Positions 1-5,349 of a stretch of DNA of 5,501 bases are shown in pieces. The translations under genes were made by a program, and so were the position numbers. The DNA comes from an uncultured Eubacteriales bacterium (GTDB lineage Bacteria; Bacillota; Clostridia; UBA1381; UBA9506): NCBI GenBank assembly GCA_902478395.1, contig CABSKZ010000210.1, positions 1-5,501 of the forward strand, read 5' to 3'. The notes under the pieces are model-generated. The model was not told where the DNA came from, did no database searches, and saw only the letters and a program-made list of their open reading frames with translations. Position 1 is the first letter of the stretch. Each line of letters begins with the position of its first letter.

Positions 1-108
1 ATTTTCTATCCATTTTATTGACATTGAGCCACTTAGCATACTTGCAATCATAATTTGATACACTGATATGATTCTCTATGAATTTTTAATGAGTATTAAA
101 ATATGGAT

Positions 109-131
109 AAAAAAATAAGCCCTACGGCTTA
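109..131 (-). terminator. Leftward hairpin terminator without an upstream gene
   Basis: The two arms TAAGCC (116-121) and GGCTTA (126-131) form a perfect 6-bp stem with a 4-base loop. Read on the minus strand, the stem is followed directly by seven T residues (109-115), the classic intrinsic terminator layout. On the plus strand it is not followed by a T run, so the orientation is leftward. No intact minus-strand gene ends at this point, so the terminator has no visible client in the window. It could belong to a lost gene or a short untranslated RNA. Confidence 0.55.
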
Positions 132-217
132 ACAAAAATATTATTAACTATCTAAAAAAATTATAAAAATTAATGTTACCACAATTTATTTGCTTTGGTT
201 AATAACAACTCGTTTTT

Positions 218-666
218 GATTGGGGTGTTCTAAAACCATAACGCCGCCAATGGCTGTTGCTCCGGTCAACAAGGTACGCGAGGTGGTGGAATATGCCATT
301 ACAGAAATTCCTGTACAAAAAATCCAGATGGGCATTCCGAATTACGCCTACGACTGGACGCTCCCCTTTGTTCAGGGAACCTCCCGCGCGGCTGGAATTG
401 GCAACGAGCAGGCGGTTCGCATCGCGGCGCAGTATAATGCTGCAATTCAGTTTGACACACTCGCCCAAACACCCTTCTTTACCTATTGGGACTATGATGG
501 CCGGGAGCATATCGTCTGGTTTGAGGATGCCCGCAGCATCCGCGCCAAACTGGGGCTGATTCAGGAGTTTACCCTGGCTGGCGCCGGGTATTGGAACATC
601 ATGCGTCCATTCACACAAAATTGGTTATTGCTAAGCCAGACCTTTTTTATCACAAAACTCCTATAA
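218..666 (+). pseudogene. C-terminal remnant of a GH18 spore cortex/peptidoglycan hydrolase (SleL/YaaH-like)
   Basis: The frame from 220 encodes about 140 residues matching the C-terminal part of the YaaH/SleL family of glycoside hydrolase 18 enzymes, N-acetylglucosaminidases that act on cortex peptidoglycan during spore germination. Recognisable family blocks are PPMAVAPVNKVR (residues 9-20), KIQMGIPNYAYDWTLPF (34-50), YNAAIQFD (72-79), GREHIVWFEDARS (94-106) and a YW...FTQNWLLL end followed by a natural-looking stop. Family members are usually around 430 residues. The N-terminal LysM domains and the catalytic DxxDxE strand are missing, so this cannot be an active enzyme. The only start available is TTG at 220, with no ribosome binding site and an in-frame TGA immediately before it. 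GATTGGGGT at 218-226 would read DWG, as the family expects before this point, but one base out of frame, suggesting a single-base deletion. DNA upstream is AT-rich and shows no further homology. Family assignment is firm; the cause of truncation is unknown. Confidence 0.85.
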
Positions 667-672
667 CAGTAC

Positions 673-718
673 AAAAATGGCAATGGGTAGAATGTTGCTT
701 GTACCCGTTGCCATTTTT
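673..718. terminator. Bidirectional intrinsic terminator
   Basis: A 17-bp inverted repeat (673-689 with 702-718, one G-T wobble) encloses a 12-base loop. The stem has GC-rich middle blocks (TGGCAA, GGGTA) and is bounded by A5 on the left and T5 on the right, so it can stop transcription in both directions. It lies 6 bases after the stop of the GH18 remnant and 1 base beyond the stop of the convergent CobQ-like gene, and would serve both. Confidence 0.9.
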
Positions 719-719
719 A

Positions 720-1562
720 TCATAATCTGCCCTGTGTTTCGCTTATCTTAAAAACCGCTTCCAGGTCCAGATAGGCATGGAGCCATTCTGTCAGAGCGTC
801 ATATCTCGCCTGTAACTTCGGGGATGACAATGTGTCTGCTCTGACAGTTTTTGCTTCTGTTCCGTCCTCTTCCGGCAGGCCCGGCTCTTTCCATGGCAAA
901 ACTCCCACGACCGGGACACCTGTCCGTTCCTCCAGTATACGGACGGAGGAGCGAAAAAGCTCCGGTTCCCCGTGGAATTTATTAATAATGATGCCGCGGA
1001 TACGCTTTCTGTATTCCGGAGGCAACAGCGCAAGTGTTCCACACACTTGCGCAAACACACCGCCCCGCTCCACATCCGCGACCAGAACCGCGTTTGTTTC
1101 AGTCACTGCGGCCATCCAGCCGTTTGCGGTGTCCTTCTCAAGCAGATTTGATTCGCAGCAGCTTCCTGACCCCTCCAAGACAACGGCGTCATATTCTGCT
1201 TCCAATTCCCGAAAAGCGGCAAGCGCTTCCCTCCGGATACACGCAGTCGACCCGCTGCCCGACCCCAAAGGATAAGGCTGCCCCCGCAGATAGTACTGTA
1301 CACCGCCATTCTCCGGTTGTATTAGGATCGGATTCATCCGCCCTTCTGCAACCGCTCTCGCCGCGCTTGCCTGAACTGCTTGGCCGATGCCTATTTTTCC
1401 TCCATCAGGAAGAACCGCTGCCTTTGCCGAAATGTTCAGCGCTTTAAACGGTACGGTCTGACATCCCACATTGGAAAAGTACCGGCAAAGGCCTGCAGCG
1501 ATTGTACTTTTCCCCACATTCGACATTGTGCCGAGTAACATAAGTTTCCGCTTCGCCGCCAA
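720..1562 (-). CDS. CobQ-like ATPase lacking the glutamine amidotransferase domain
   Basis: The 280-residue product matches the N-terminal P-loop synthetase domain of cobyric acid synthase (CobQ/CbiP), which activates cobyrinic acid diamide carboxylates with ATP in adenosylcobalamin synthesis. Visible motifs are the P-loop GTMSNVGKST (11-20), PFKALNIS (38-45, usually PFKAQNMS), GQAVQASAA (60-68), MNPILIQP (76-83, usually MNPILLKP), EGSGS (130-134), ADVERGGVFA (162-171), INKF (193-196) and LPEED (229-233). Normal CobQ has about 500 residues, with a C-terminal class I glutamine amidotransferase domain. Here that half is absent, yet the last 30 residues (YDALTEWLHAYLDLEAVFKI) resemble the extreme C-terminus of CobQ, as if the domain between had been removed in frame. 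The start is TTG, 7 bases after AGGTGG (+ strand 1570-1575). There is no frameshift or internal stop. No cobalamin genes are adjacent and I see no cobalamin riboswitch upstream. It may act on another substrate or use ammonia or a separate glutaminase; that is inference. Confidence 0.8.
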   Translation of the reverse strand: MAAKRKLMLLGTMSNVGKSTIAAGLCRYFSNVGCQTVPFKALNISAKAAVLPDGGKIGIGQAVQASAARAVAEGRMNPILIQPENGGVQYYLRGQPYPLGSGSGSTACIRREALAAFRELEAEYDAVVLEGSGSCCESNLLEKDTANGWMAAVTETNAVLVADVERGGVFAQVCGTLALLPPEYRKRIRGIIINKFHGEPELFRSSVRILEERTGVPVVGVLPWKEPGLPEEDGTEAKTVRADTLSSPKLQARYDALTEWLHAYLDLEAVFKISETQGRL

Positions 1563-1616
1563 TACAACCCCACCTTTCTATCGTCATACATTTTCTGAAG
1601 GTCCGCGATTGGGATT

Positions 1617-1646
1617 AAGATAGGAGAACCGGACCCACTCGGTCAA
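1617..1646 (-). promoter_or_regulatory. Candidate promoter of the CobQ-like gene
   Basis: On the minus strand TTGACC (1641-1646) is followed after 18 bases by TATCTT (1617-1622), giving five and four matches to the housekeeping -35 and -10 consensus. The predicted transcript starts near 1610 and has a leader of about 50 bases before the TTG start. GGTCCG (1600-1605) and CGGACC (1630-1635) form a dyad flanking the -10 box, which could be an operator. The -10 is only moderate, so the call is tentative. Confidence 0.45.
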
Positions 1647-1818
1647 ATAGGCAAAATTTTAGCATGTGCAAAAAGGCTCGTGCAGAAATATTCTCTATAT
1701 TTTTACCATTTCTCATAAAAAATTTGCTCTCTTTTTATTTTGAATCCTGTGATTAGGGGATTTTTGGGTATTCTCTGATTACCGGAAGGTTGGTGCCTTG
1801 TAAAAGCAAGAAAACCAA

Positions 1819-1864
1819 AAGGGGAAAATACAACAATCGTTGGACGGTTAAGTTCACTCCCCTT
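1819..1864 (-). terminator. Weak candidate terminator after the serine hydrolase gene
   Basis: On the minus strand AAGGGGA (1858-1864) can pair with TCCCCTT (1819-1825). The 32-base loop itself contains a small CAAC/GTTG hairpin (1831-1842). The right arm runs into a T-rich stretch (TTTTGGTTTTCTTGCTTTT). The long loop and interrupted T tract make it weaker than the other terminators in the window. Confidence 0.3.
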
Positions 1865-1873
1865 CTTCACACA

Positions 1874-3034
1874 TTACAGTTCCATTATGGCCTGCATTAC
1901 ATCGTTCTCAAATTCCCGCGCAGTTTCTGCACCCGCGCCTCCTGAAGTCGTCAGGTTAGAAAAATAGATGGCGGTCAGCTCCAGCTCCGGGTCAATCCAG
2001 AAGTGCGTCCCATAAGCCCCGCTCCAACCGTACGCGCCCTTACGGAGCGGAAGCGCCGCACTTGCCGAGGATGTAATCACCCGCATTCCCATACCCCATG
2101 TCACGCCGCGCCCCATGTTGGAAAACCGCTCTTCCAATATGGGCTGGTGCATCATCGCAACACTGTTAGGTGACAAAATACGGCATCCGTTGTATGTGCC
2201 GCCGCCCAGCAGCATTTGTGTAAAGCAGTGATAATCCTCCATTGTTCCAAGCAGGCCCGCCCCGCCGGAAGTATAAGAAGTTGGCAACACAGAAAAAATA
2301 CTCCCCCGCATATCGACAGGACAGATACCTGTTTCCGTGTTTTCAAATATCGTAACGATTCGTTCCTGTTGCTCTTTTGACGGCGCAAACGTAGTATCTA
2401 CCATGCCAAGCGGCTCAAACAAATTCCGTTTCAAAAATTCGGGATATGGCAGACCGGAGGTACATTCAACCAGATAGGCTAGCACGTCGAACCCTACCAG
2501 AGCGCTGTATGCCTCGTTTGTCCCTGGTTCAAACTCCAGCCCCAAGCCCACATACCGCGGAACCACCTCAGAAAGCGTCTCTCCCGGCTTTGGCCCGAAA
2601 TCAAAAAAATGCTCTCCCGACACGCCGGAGCCCCAGCCAGAGCTATGTGAAAGCAAATCAATCACTCGAATTGCATTCAGCGCCCTTGCTCCCGTTCCAA
2701 TCACCGTCATTTCATCCGCTCCGGGAATGTATTTACTAACTGGTTCAAACAGGCCAAGCCTTCCCCTCTCCATCTGAATCATCACAGCAGCGGCCGTAAT
2801 TGGCTTGGTCATAGACGCCAGCCGAAACAATGCCCGTTTGTCCAGCGGCCGCTGTCTCTCCTCGTCTGAAAAGCCTTGTCGCTCATACCAGACAACATTT
2901 CCGTGCCGGCTGACCAGAGAGGCCGCGCAGGGCAGCAGCCCCCGCTCTATTCTCCCTTCCGCGGTTAGCCGGATTTGTTCCAGACGGTTTCTGTCAAACC
3001 CTTCGCTTTCCGGTGCCGTCATTTTAAAATCCAC
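1874..3034 (-). CDS. Serine hydrolase of the beta-lactamase/PBP fold (class C-like)
   Basis: The 386-residue protein belongs to the serine beta-lactamase-like family (Pfam Beta-lactamase, PF00144), which includes class C beta-lactamases, D,D-peptidases and EstB-type esterases. The catalytic SxxK motif is SMTK (74-77), the second motif is YSA (176-178, in place of YAN), HSSG lies at 130-133, and GWSGAYGTHFWIDP (336-349) holds the third, KTG-equivalent region. These features are more typical of the esterase/peptidase branch than of true resistance enzymes, so antibiotic hydrolysis should not be assumed. There is no signal peptide or membrane segment at this start, suggesting a cytoplasmic enzyme. 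The frame is open up to TTG at 3127, but a near-perfect promoter lies inside that extension. GTG at 3034, 8 bases after AAGGGGG (3043-3049), is therefore the best start. ATG at 3022 is an alternative. The gene is transcribed alone, divergently from the flavoprotein gene. The natural substrate is unknown. Confidence 0.9.
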   Translation of the reverse strand: MDFKMTAPESEGFDRNRLEQIRLTAEGRIERGLLPCAASLVSRHGNVVWYERQGFSDEERQRPLDKRALFRLASMTKPITAAAVMIQMERGRLGLFEPVSKYIPGADEMTVIGTGARALNAIRVIDLLSHSSGWGSGVSGEHFFDFGPKPGETLSEVVPRYVGLGLEFEPGTNEAYSALVGFDVLAYLVECTSGLPYPEFLKRNLFEPLGMVDTTFAPSKEQQERIVTIFENTETGICPVDMRGSIFSVLPTSYTSGGAGLLGTMEDYHCFTQMLLGGGTYNGCRILSPNSVAMMHQPILEERFSNMGRGVTWGMGMRVITSSASAALPLRKGAYGWSGAYGTHFWIDPELELTAIYFSNLTTSGGAGAETAREFENDVMQAIMEL

Positions 3035-3042
3035 TATAAAAT

Positions 3043-3049
3043 CCCCCTT
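3043..3049 (-). promoter_or_regulatory. Ribosome binding site deciding the serine hydrolase start
   Basis: AAGGGGG on the minus strand lies 8 bases before the GTG at 3034. It is the only well-spaced Shine-Dalgarno sequence downstream of the promoter and favours the 386-residue form over the longer open frame. Confidence 0.7.
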
Positions 3050-3068
3050 CTCAAATTTCACTTTTACT

Positions 3069-3097
3069 ATGATACCCCCTGGCCATCCATTTGTCAA
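3069..3097 (-). promoter_or_regulatory. Housekeeping-type promoter of the serine hydrolase gene
   Basis: The minus strand has a perfect -35 box TTGACA (3092-3097), an ideal 17-base spacer and a -10 box TATCAT (3069-3074). Transcription would start near 3062, giving a leader of about 28 bases before the GTG at 3034. This rules out translation from the upstream TTG at 3127 for this transcript. Confidence 0.8.
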
Positions 3098-3203
3098 GTC
3101 CACGCCGTCAGAGAGAACAAGGGACAAATTCCTTCTATCTTAGCTAAAGCTTAATCCCATCCCACCAATTGTTACTTCCAGTGTTTCAGATTTCGGCATC
3201 CGC

Positions 3204-3217
3204 GGTCCGTTTGGACC
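3204..3217. promoter_or_regulatory. Short inverted repeat between divergent genes (possible operator)
   Basis: GGTCC and GGACC are separated by GTTT, giving a perfect 5-bp dyad. It is flanked on both sides by CATCCG (3197-3202 and 3217-3222). It lies about 25 bases upstream of the -35 box of the flavoprotein gene and over 100 bases upstream of the serine hydrolase promoter. A regulator site is possible; chance is not excluded for a repeat this short. Confidence 0.25.
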
Positions 3218-3242
3218 ATCCGGTAATATGGCAGTCGCTCTC

Positions 3243-3271
3243 TTGCAATCACGCGCTTGCCATGTTACAAT
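3243..3271 (+). promoter_or_regulatory. Housekeeping-type promoter of the Nim-like gene
   Basis: TTGCAA (3243-3248), a 17-base spacer and TACAAT (3266-3271) match the consensus well. The predicted start near 3278 falls at the ribosome binding site AGGAGG (3279-3284), so the leader would be only about 16 bases, leaving no room for a riboswitch or attenuator. Confidence 0.75.
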
Positions 3272-3293
3272 AGAAACCAGGAGGTAGAATGCT

Positions 3294-3776
3294 ATGCGAA
3301 GAAAAGATCGGGAAATGACAGAAGCGTTTGCACTGTCTGTTGTCGACAAATGCAGCTATGGTGTTTTGGCCACAGTGAACGCGGACGGCACACCATATTG
3401 TGTACCGCTCAGTATTGTACGGTCCGGCAGGTTCTTATATTTTCACTGTGCATATCACGGTCAGAAAACAGACAACTTAAAACGGAACCCGCAGGTATGT
3501 ATGACCTGCGTGGGTGATGTCCGCCCATATAAGGACGAATTCACGACCGCATATGAGTCCGCGGTCGTGACCGGAACTGCGGTGGAACTAACCAACGATG
3601 CGGAAAAAATGGAAGCTTTGCAGTTGCTTTGCCAAAAATATACGCCGGACAATATGCACAAATTTCAATCGGAATGCGACAGAAGCCTGTTTCGAACCGC
3701 CGTCTGGAAAATACGGATTGAATCCATCACAGGAAAGGCCAAACTGAAACACAAAGAAATCCTGCCGGCAGAGTAA
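3294..3776 (+). CDS. FMN-binding split-barrel protein, Nim/PNPOx-like family
   Basis: The 160-residue product has the pattern of the pyridoxamine 5'-phosphate oxidase-like flavin-binding family, in the subgroup that includes the 5-nitroimidazole resistance (Nim) proteins. The first strands read CSYGVLATVNADGTPYCVPL (20-39), followed by RFLYFHCAYHGQKTDNLKRNPQV (46-68), the typical phosphate-contacting stretch, and MTCVGDV. The length is normal for the family. These are small cytoplasmic homodimers that bind FMN; many have no known substrate, so nitroimidazole reduction is only one possibility. The ATG start lies 9 bases after a perfect AGGAGG (3279-3284). The gene is monocistronic, with its own promoter and a strong terminator overlapping its stop codon. 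It is divergent from the serine hydrolase gene. Six cysteines in 160 residues are rather many for this fold. Confidence 0.88.
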   Translation: MRRKDREMTEAFALSVVDKCSYGVLATVNADGTPYCVPLSIVRSGRFLYFHCAYHGQKTDNLKRNPQVCMTCVGDVRPYKDEFTTAYESAVVTGTAVELTNDAEKMEALQLLCQKYTPDNMHKFQSECDRSLFRTAVWKIRIESITGKAKLKHKEILPAE

Positions 3777-3813
3777 AACAGACGCGGCTGTGAACTACAG
3801 CCGCGTCTGTTTT
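3775..3813. terminator. Perfect 17-bp terminator hairpin overlapping the Nim-like stop codon
   Basis: The arms 3775-3791 and 3797-3813 are perfectly complementary over 17 bases with a 5-base loop. The stem core is GC-rich (CAGACGCGGCTGT) and it ends in TTTT. The left arm begins inside the TAA stop codon (3774-3776). The A4 on the left gives it a T run on the minus strand as well, so it may also stop leftward transcription. Confidence 0.92.
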
Positions 3814-3904
3814 CTATCGTGCCGGAACCCTGCAGAAGCGGACAACACGAGAAAAATCAAATACAAAATGTTCAAAAACACATTTCTCTCAGGCGGCGCA
3901 CTGT

Positions 3905-4275
3905 CTATTTCCCCCGCTTTTCCAAAAAACGTTTTACCCATTCCCTGCCTGCCGACTGAAAAACCTTGCAGGCATCCGGTAATTTTTTATCATGCCAGCC
4001 TTCTTCTGTTATAAGTATAATTTCTTATCTCAATCACCAGGCAATTGAAATATGGTTGTAATCCATTCTATAGCATGAAACTTCTGTCTAGAGTTTTGGT
4101 CAAATCCCTGTAAAAAACGGTATCCAAATCCGTTAATTTCCTCAGTCCTTTTCCCAGTTTTGTTTTGAGAAATGCAAATAGCAGTTCACCGTTCCGCTCC
4201 GGTGTTTGAAGATTACATAACGTTTCATTTGGTTTTAAACACCGTGTAAATTCTCTTTAGTTTTTGTTGAATCAT
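3905..4275 (-). pseudogene. Probable decayed coding sequence of unknown family
   Basis: No intact gene lies between 3777 and 4328, but the minus strand reads like fragments of a protein gene. The clearest is a 39-codon C-terminal piece (3908-4024) containing EEGWHDKKLPDACKVF and REWVKRFLEKRGK, ending at TAG (3905-3907). It has no start codon and a TAA directly before it. Upstream, another minus frame is open for 62 codons (4071-4256), including KPNETLCNLQTPERNGELLF, interrupted by an amber codon (4068-4070). A possible ATG at 4273-4275 lies in the third frame and would join the second piece by removal of one A from the AAAA run near 4230. Part of the middle is open in two overlapping frames (the second gives a run containing INGFGYRFLQGFDQNSRQ), so I cannot be sure which was coding. 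I do not recognise the family. The opposing plus frame (3790-4014) is proline- and leucine-rich, starts inside the terminator and looks non-coding. Confidence 0.38.
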
Positions 4276-4295
4276 TTGTATTATCGTGTTATACT
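4267..4295 (+). promoter_or_regulatory. Housekeeping-type promoter of the AraC-family gene
   Basis: TTGAAT (4267-4272), a 17-base spacer and TATACT (4290-4295) form a strong promoter. Transcription would start near 4302, about 42 bases before the preferred ATG at 4344. Confidence 0.7.
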
Positions 4296-4306
4296 AGTAA
4301 CGTCAA
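4278..4306 (-). promoter_or_regulatory. Candidate leftward promoter overlapping the AraC-family promoter
   Basis: On the minus strand TTGACG (4301-4306), 17 bases and TAATAC (4278-4283) fit the consensus. It overlaps the rightward promoter and points into the decayed leftward sequence. Its predicted start near 4271 falls just inside the possible ATG at 4275, so it does not fit neatly with that start codon. It may be a relic or coincidental. Confidence 0.4.
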
Positions 4307-4343
4307 AAAGGAAAAAACAGAAAATTAAATGAGGAATATTAGC

Positions 4344-5156
4344 ATGAAAGAAGATTTATATTACTTTAATCAAACGGATAACAGCAAAAAAATTGCCGGA
4401 CTGTTACTCTGTGGAATCTCCTATTGTGATGGCAGCTATGAAATCACCCGAAATGCTTCTCCTATCGCCTGTATTGAATATATTCTGTCCGGCTGCGGTA
4501 CAGTCCAAACTGCCGGCAAGCTGTTTCATCCTTCGGCAGGCGACAGCTATTTCCTGCATTCCGGGCACGACCAGCATTACTATTCCGACGCCGATGAGCC
4601 GTGGGTAAAGCTGTTTATTAATTATGCAGGTTCATTGGAACAACATTTTACGGCATTGTATCAATTGCAGGATGCTCATTATTTTCCACATACGAATTTG
4701 TATGCGGAACTTTCCGAAATCATAGCCCTGGCAAAAAATACGCAGCAGGATATTACGAAACCGTGCACGCATTTGCTTCACCAGATTTTTCAAAAACTAT
4801 ATGACAAAACTTGCCTGGAACCGTTGGTTCCTTTGGATGCCCAGAAAATGAAAAACTATTTGGATGCCCATATTAAAAGTGCTGATTTGGCTTCTTTAGA
4901 CGAAGTGAGCGCTTGCATTTTCAAATCAAAATCCCAGGCAATCCGAATATTTAAAAAAGCATACGGCGTAACACCGCATGCCTATGTTTTAGAGCAAAAA
5001 ATTCGAATGGCTAAAATTTATCTGACCAGCACGAATATGACATTGCATCAGATTGCACAAGAGCTCTGTTTTGCAGATCAGTATTACTTTTCAAATATTT
5101 TCAAAGAAAAGGTTGGGTGTCCCCCGTCCGTCTACAGAAAAGAGCCTGGCCTATAA
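4344..5156 (+). CDS. AraC-family transcriptional regulator with N-terminal cupin sensor domain
   Basis: The 270-residue protein has the two-part AraC architecture. Residues of about 15-110 form a cupin-type effector-binding domain of the AraC_binding type, with CIEYILSGCGTVQ, the GDSYFLHSGHDQHYYSD stretch and PWVKLFINYAG. The last 100 residues carry the double helix-turn-helix: LASLDEVSACIFKSKSQAIRIFKK, then TLHQIAQELCFADQYYFSNIFKEKVGCPPSVYR, the conserved second recognition region and family signature. Such proteins usually sense a sugar or related small molecule and activate nearby catabolic or transport genes; the effector cannot be read from the sequence. ATG at 4344 is preferred because GAGGA (4331-4335) lies 8 bases before it. 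ATG at 4329 (five residues longer) has only a distant AAGGA. The gene has its own promoter and no clear terminator. No sugar genes are visible inside the window, but the partial gene downstream runs the same way. Confidence 0.9.
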   Translation: MKEDLYYFNQTDNSKKIAGLLLCGISYCDGSYEITRNASPIACIEYILSGCGTVQTAGKLFHPSAGDSYFLHSGHDQHYYSDADEPWVKLFINYAGSLEQHFTALYQLQDAHYFPHTNLYAELSEIIALAKNTQQDITKPCTHLLHQIFQKLYDKTCLEPLVPLDAQKMKNYLDAHIKSADLASLDEVSACIFKSKSQAIRIFKKAYGVTPHAYVLEQKIRMAKIYLTSTNMTLHQIAQELCFADQYYFSNIFKEKVGCPPSVYRKEPGL

Positions 5157-5241
5157 AATACCCCGGAGTTGGGCGAATAACGTAATTAAGCCAGCTTGTG
5201 GTTAAGTCAAGGAGAATCTGTCACAGCGTTAAGAATTTTTA

Positions 5242-5292
5242 CCTCCTGCAAATTAGTATAAACAACATATTTCTCCAAATTATGACTGTCAA
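5242..5292 (-). promoter_or_regulatory. Orphan leftward promoter and ribosome binding site
   Basis: On the minus strand TTGACA (5287-5292), 17 bases and TATGTT (5264-5269) make a good promoter. A perfect AGGAGG (5242-5247) follows about 17-20 bases downstream of it. No open frame of useful length follows: the nearest suitable GTG encodes only a few residues before a stop. The signals point into the end of the convergent AraC-family gene. They may mark a deleted gene, a very short peptide or an antisense transcript. Confidence 0.45.
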
Positions 5293-5334
5293 AATCTGAA
5301 TTTATACATATTATGTTAATGTAACCCATAAAAA

Positions 5335-5341
5335 AAGGAGG
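5335..5341 (+). promoter_or_regulatory. Ribosome binding site deciding the TTG start at 5350
   Basis: AAGGAGG lies 8 bases before TTG at 5350-5352. No ATG or GTG in the right frame is as well placed, so this site justifies the TTG start of the partial gene. Confidence 0.8.
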
Positions 5342-5349
5342 CCATTCAT

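Larger units (their letters stand above)
1563..1873. other. 311-base intergenic region between two leftward genes
   Basis: No coding sequence is supported here. The half next to the serine hydrolase holds a weak terminator candidate. The middle (about 1670-1760) is AT-rich without clear structure. The part next to the CobQ-like gene holds a promoter candidate and a dyad. I looked for the conserved B12 box of cobalamin riboswitches on the minus strand and did not find it. Confidence 0.6.

Noticed and set aside
199..618. Minus-strand open frame of 139 codons opposite the GH18 remnant
   Set aside because: The plus strand over the same bases has unmistakable YaaH/SleL family motifs, so the minus frame is a shadow.
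832..1447. Plus-strand open frames opposite the CobQ-like gene
   Set aside because: They are Pro-, Ser- and Arg-rich translations of the antisense strand of a gene with clear motifs, with no ribosome binding sites.
1563..1873. Cobalamin riboswitch upstream of the CobQ-like gene
   Set aside because: The conserved B12 box and the expected surrounding stems could not be found on the minus strand.
3140..3349. Minus-strand open frame of 69 codons across the divergent region
   Set aside because: It overlaps the promoter, ribosome binding site and first codons of the Nim-like gene, and has no ribosome binding site of its own. Its C-terminal part looks slightly protein-like, but not enough to call.
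3790..4014. Plus-strand open frame of 74 codons after the Nim-like gene
   Set aside because: It begins inside the loop side of the terminator hairpin, has no ribosome binding site, and lies opposite a minus-strand frame that reads more like real protein.
5188..5205. Imperfect dyad AAGCCA...TGGTT after the AraC-family gene as a terminator
   Set aside because: The arms pair poorly and no T run follows.
5286..5314. Sporulation sigma E or K promoter before the gene at 5350 (CATATTAT at 5307-5314)
   Set aside because: The -10 resembles CATA-type boxes, but no matching -35 element is found at the proper distance.
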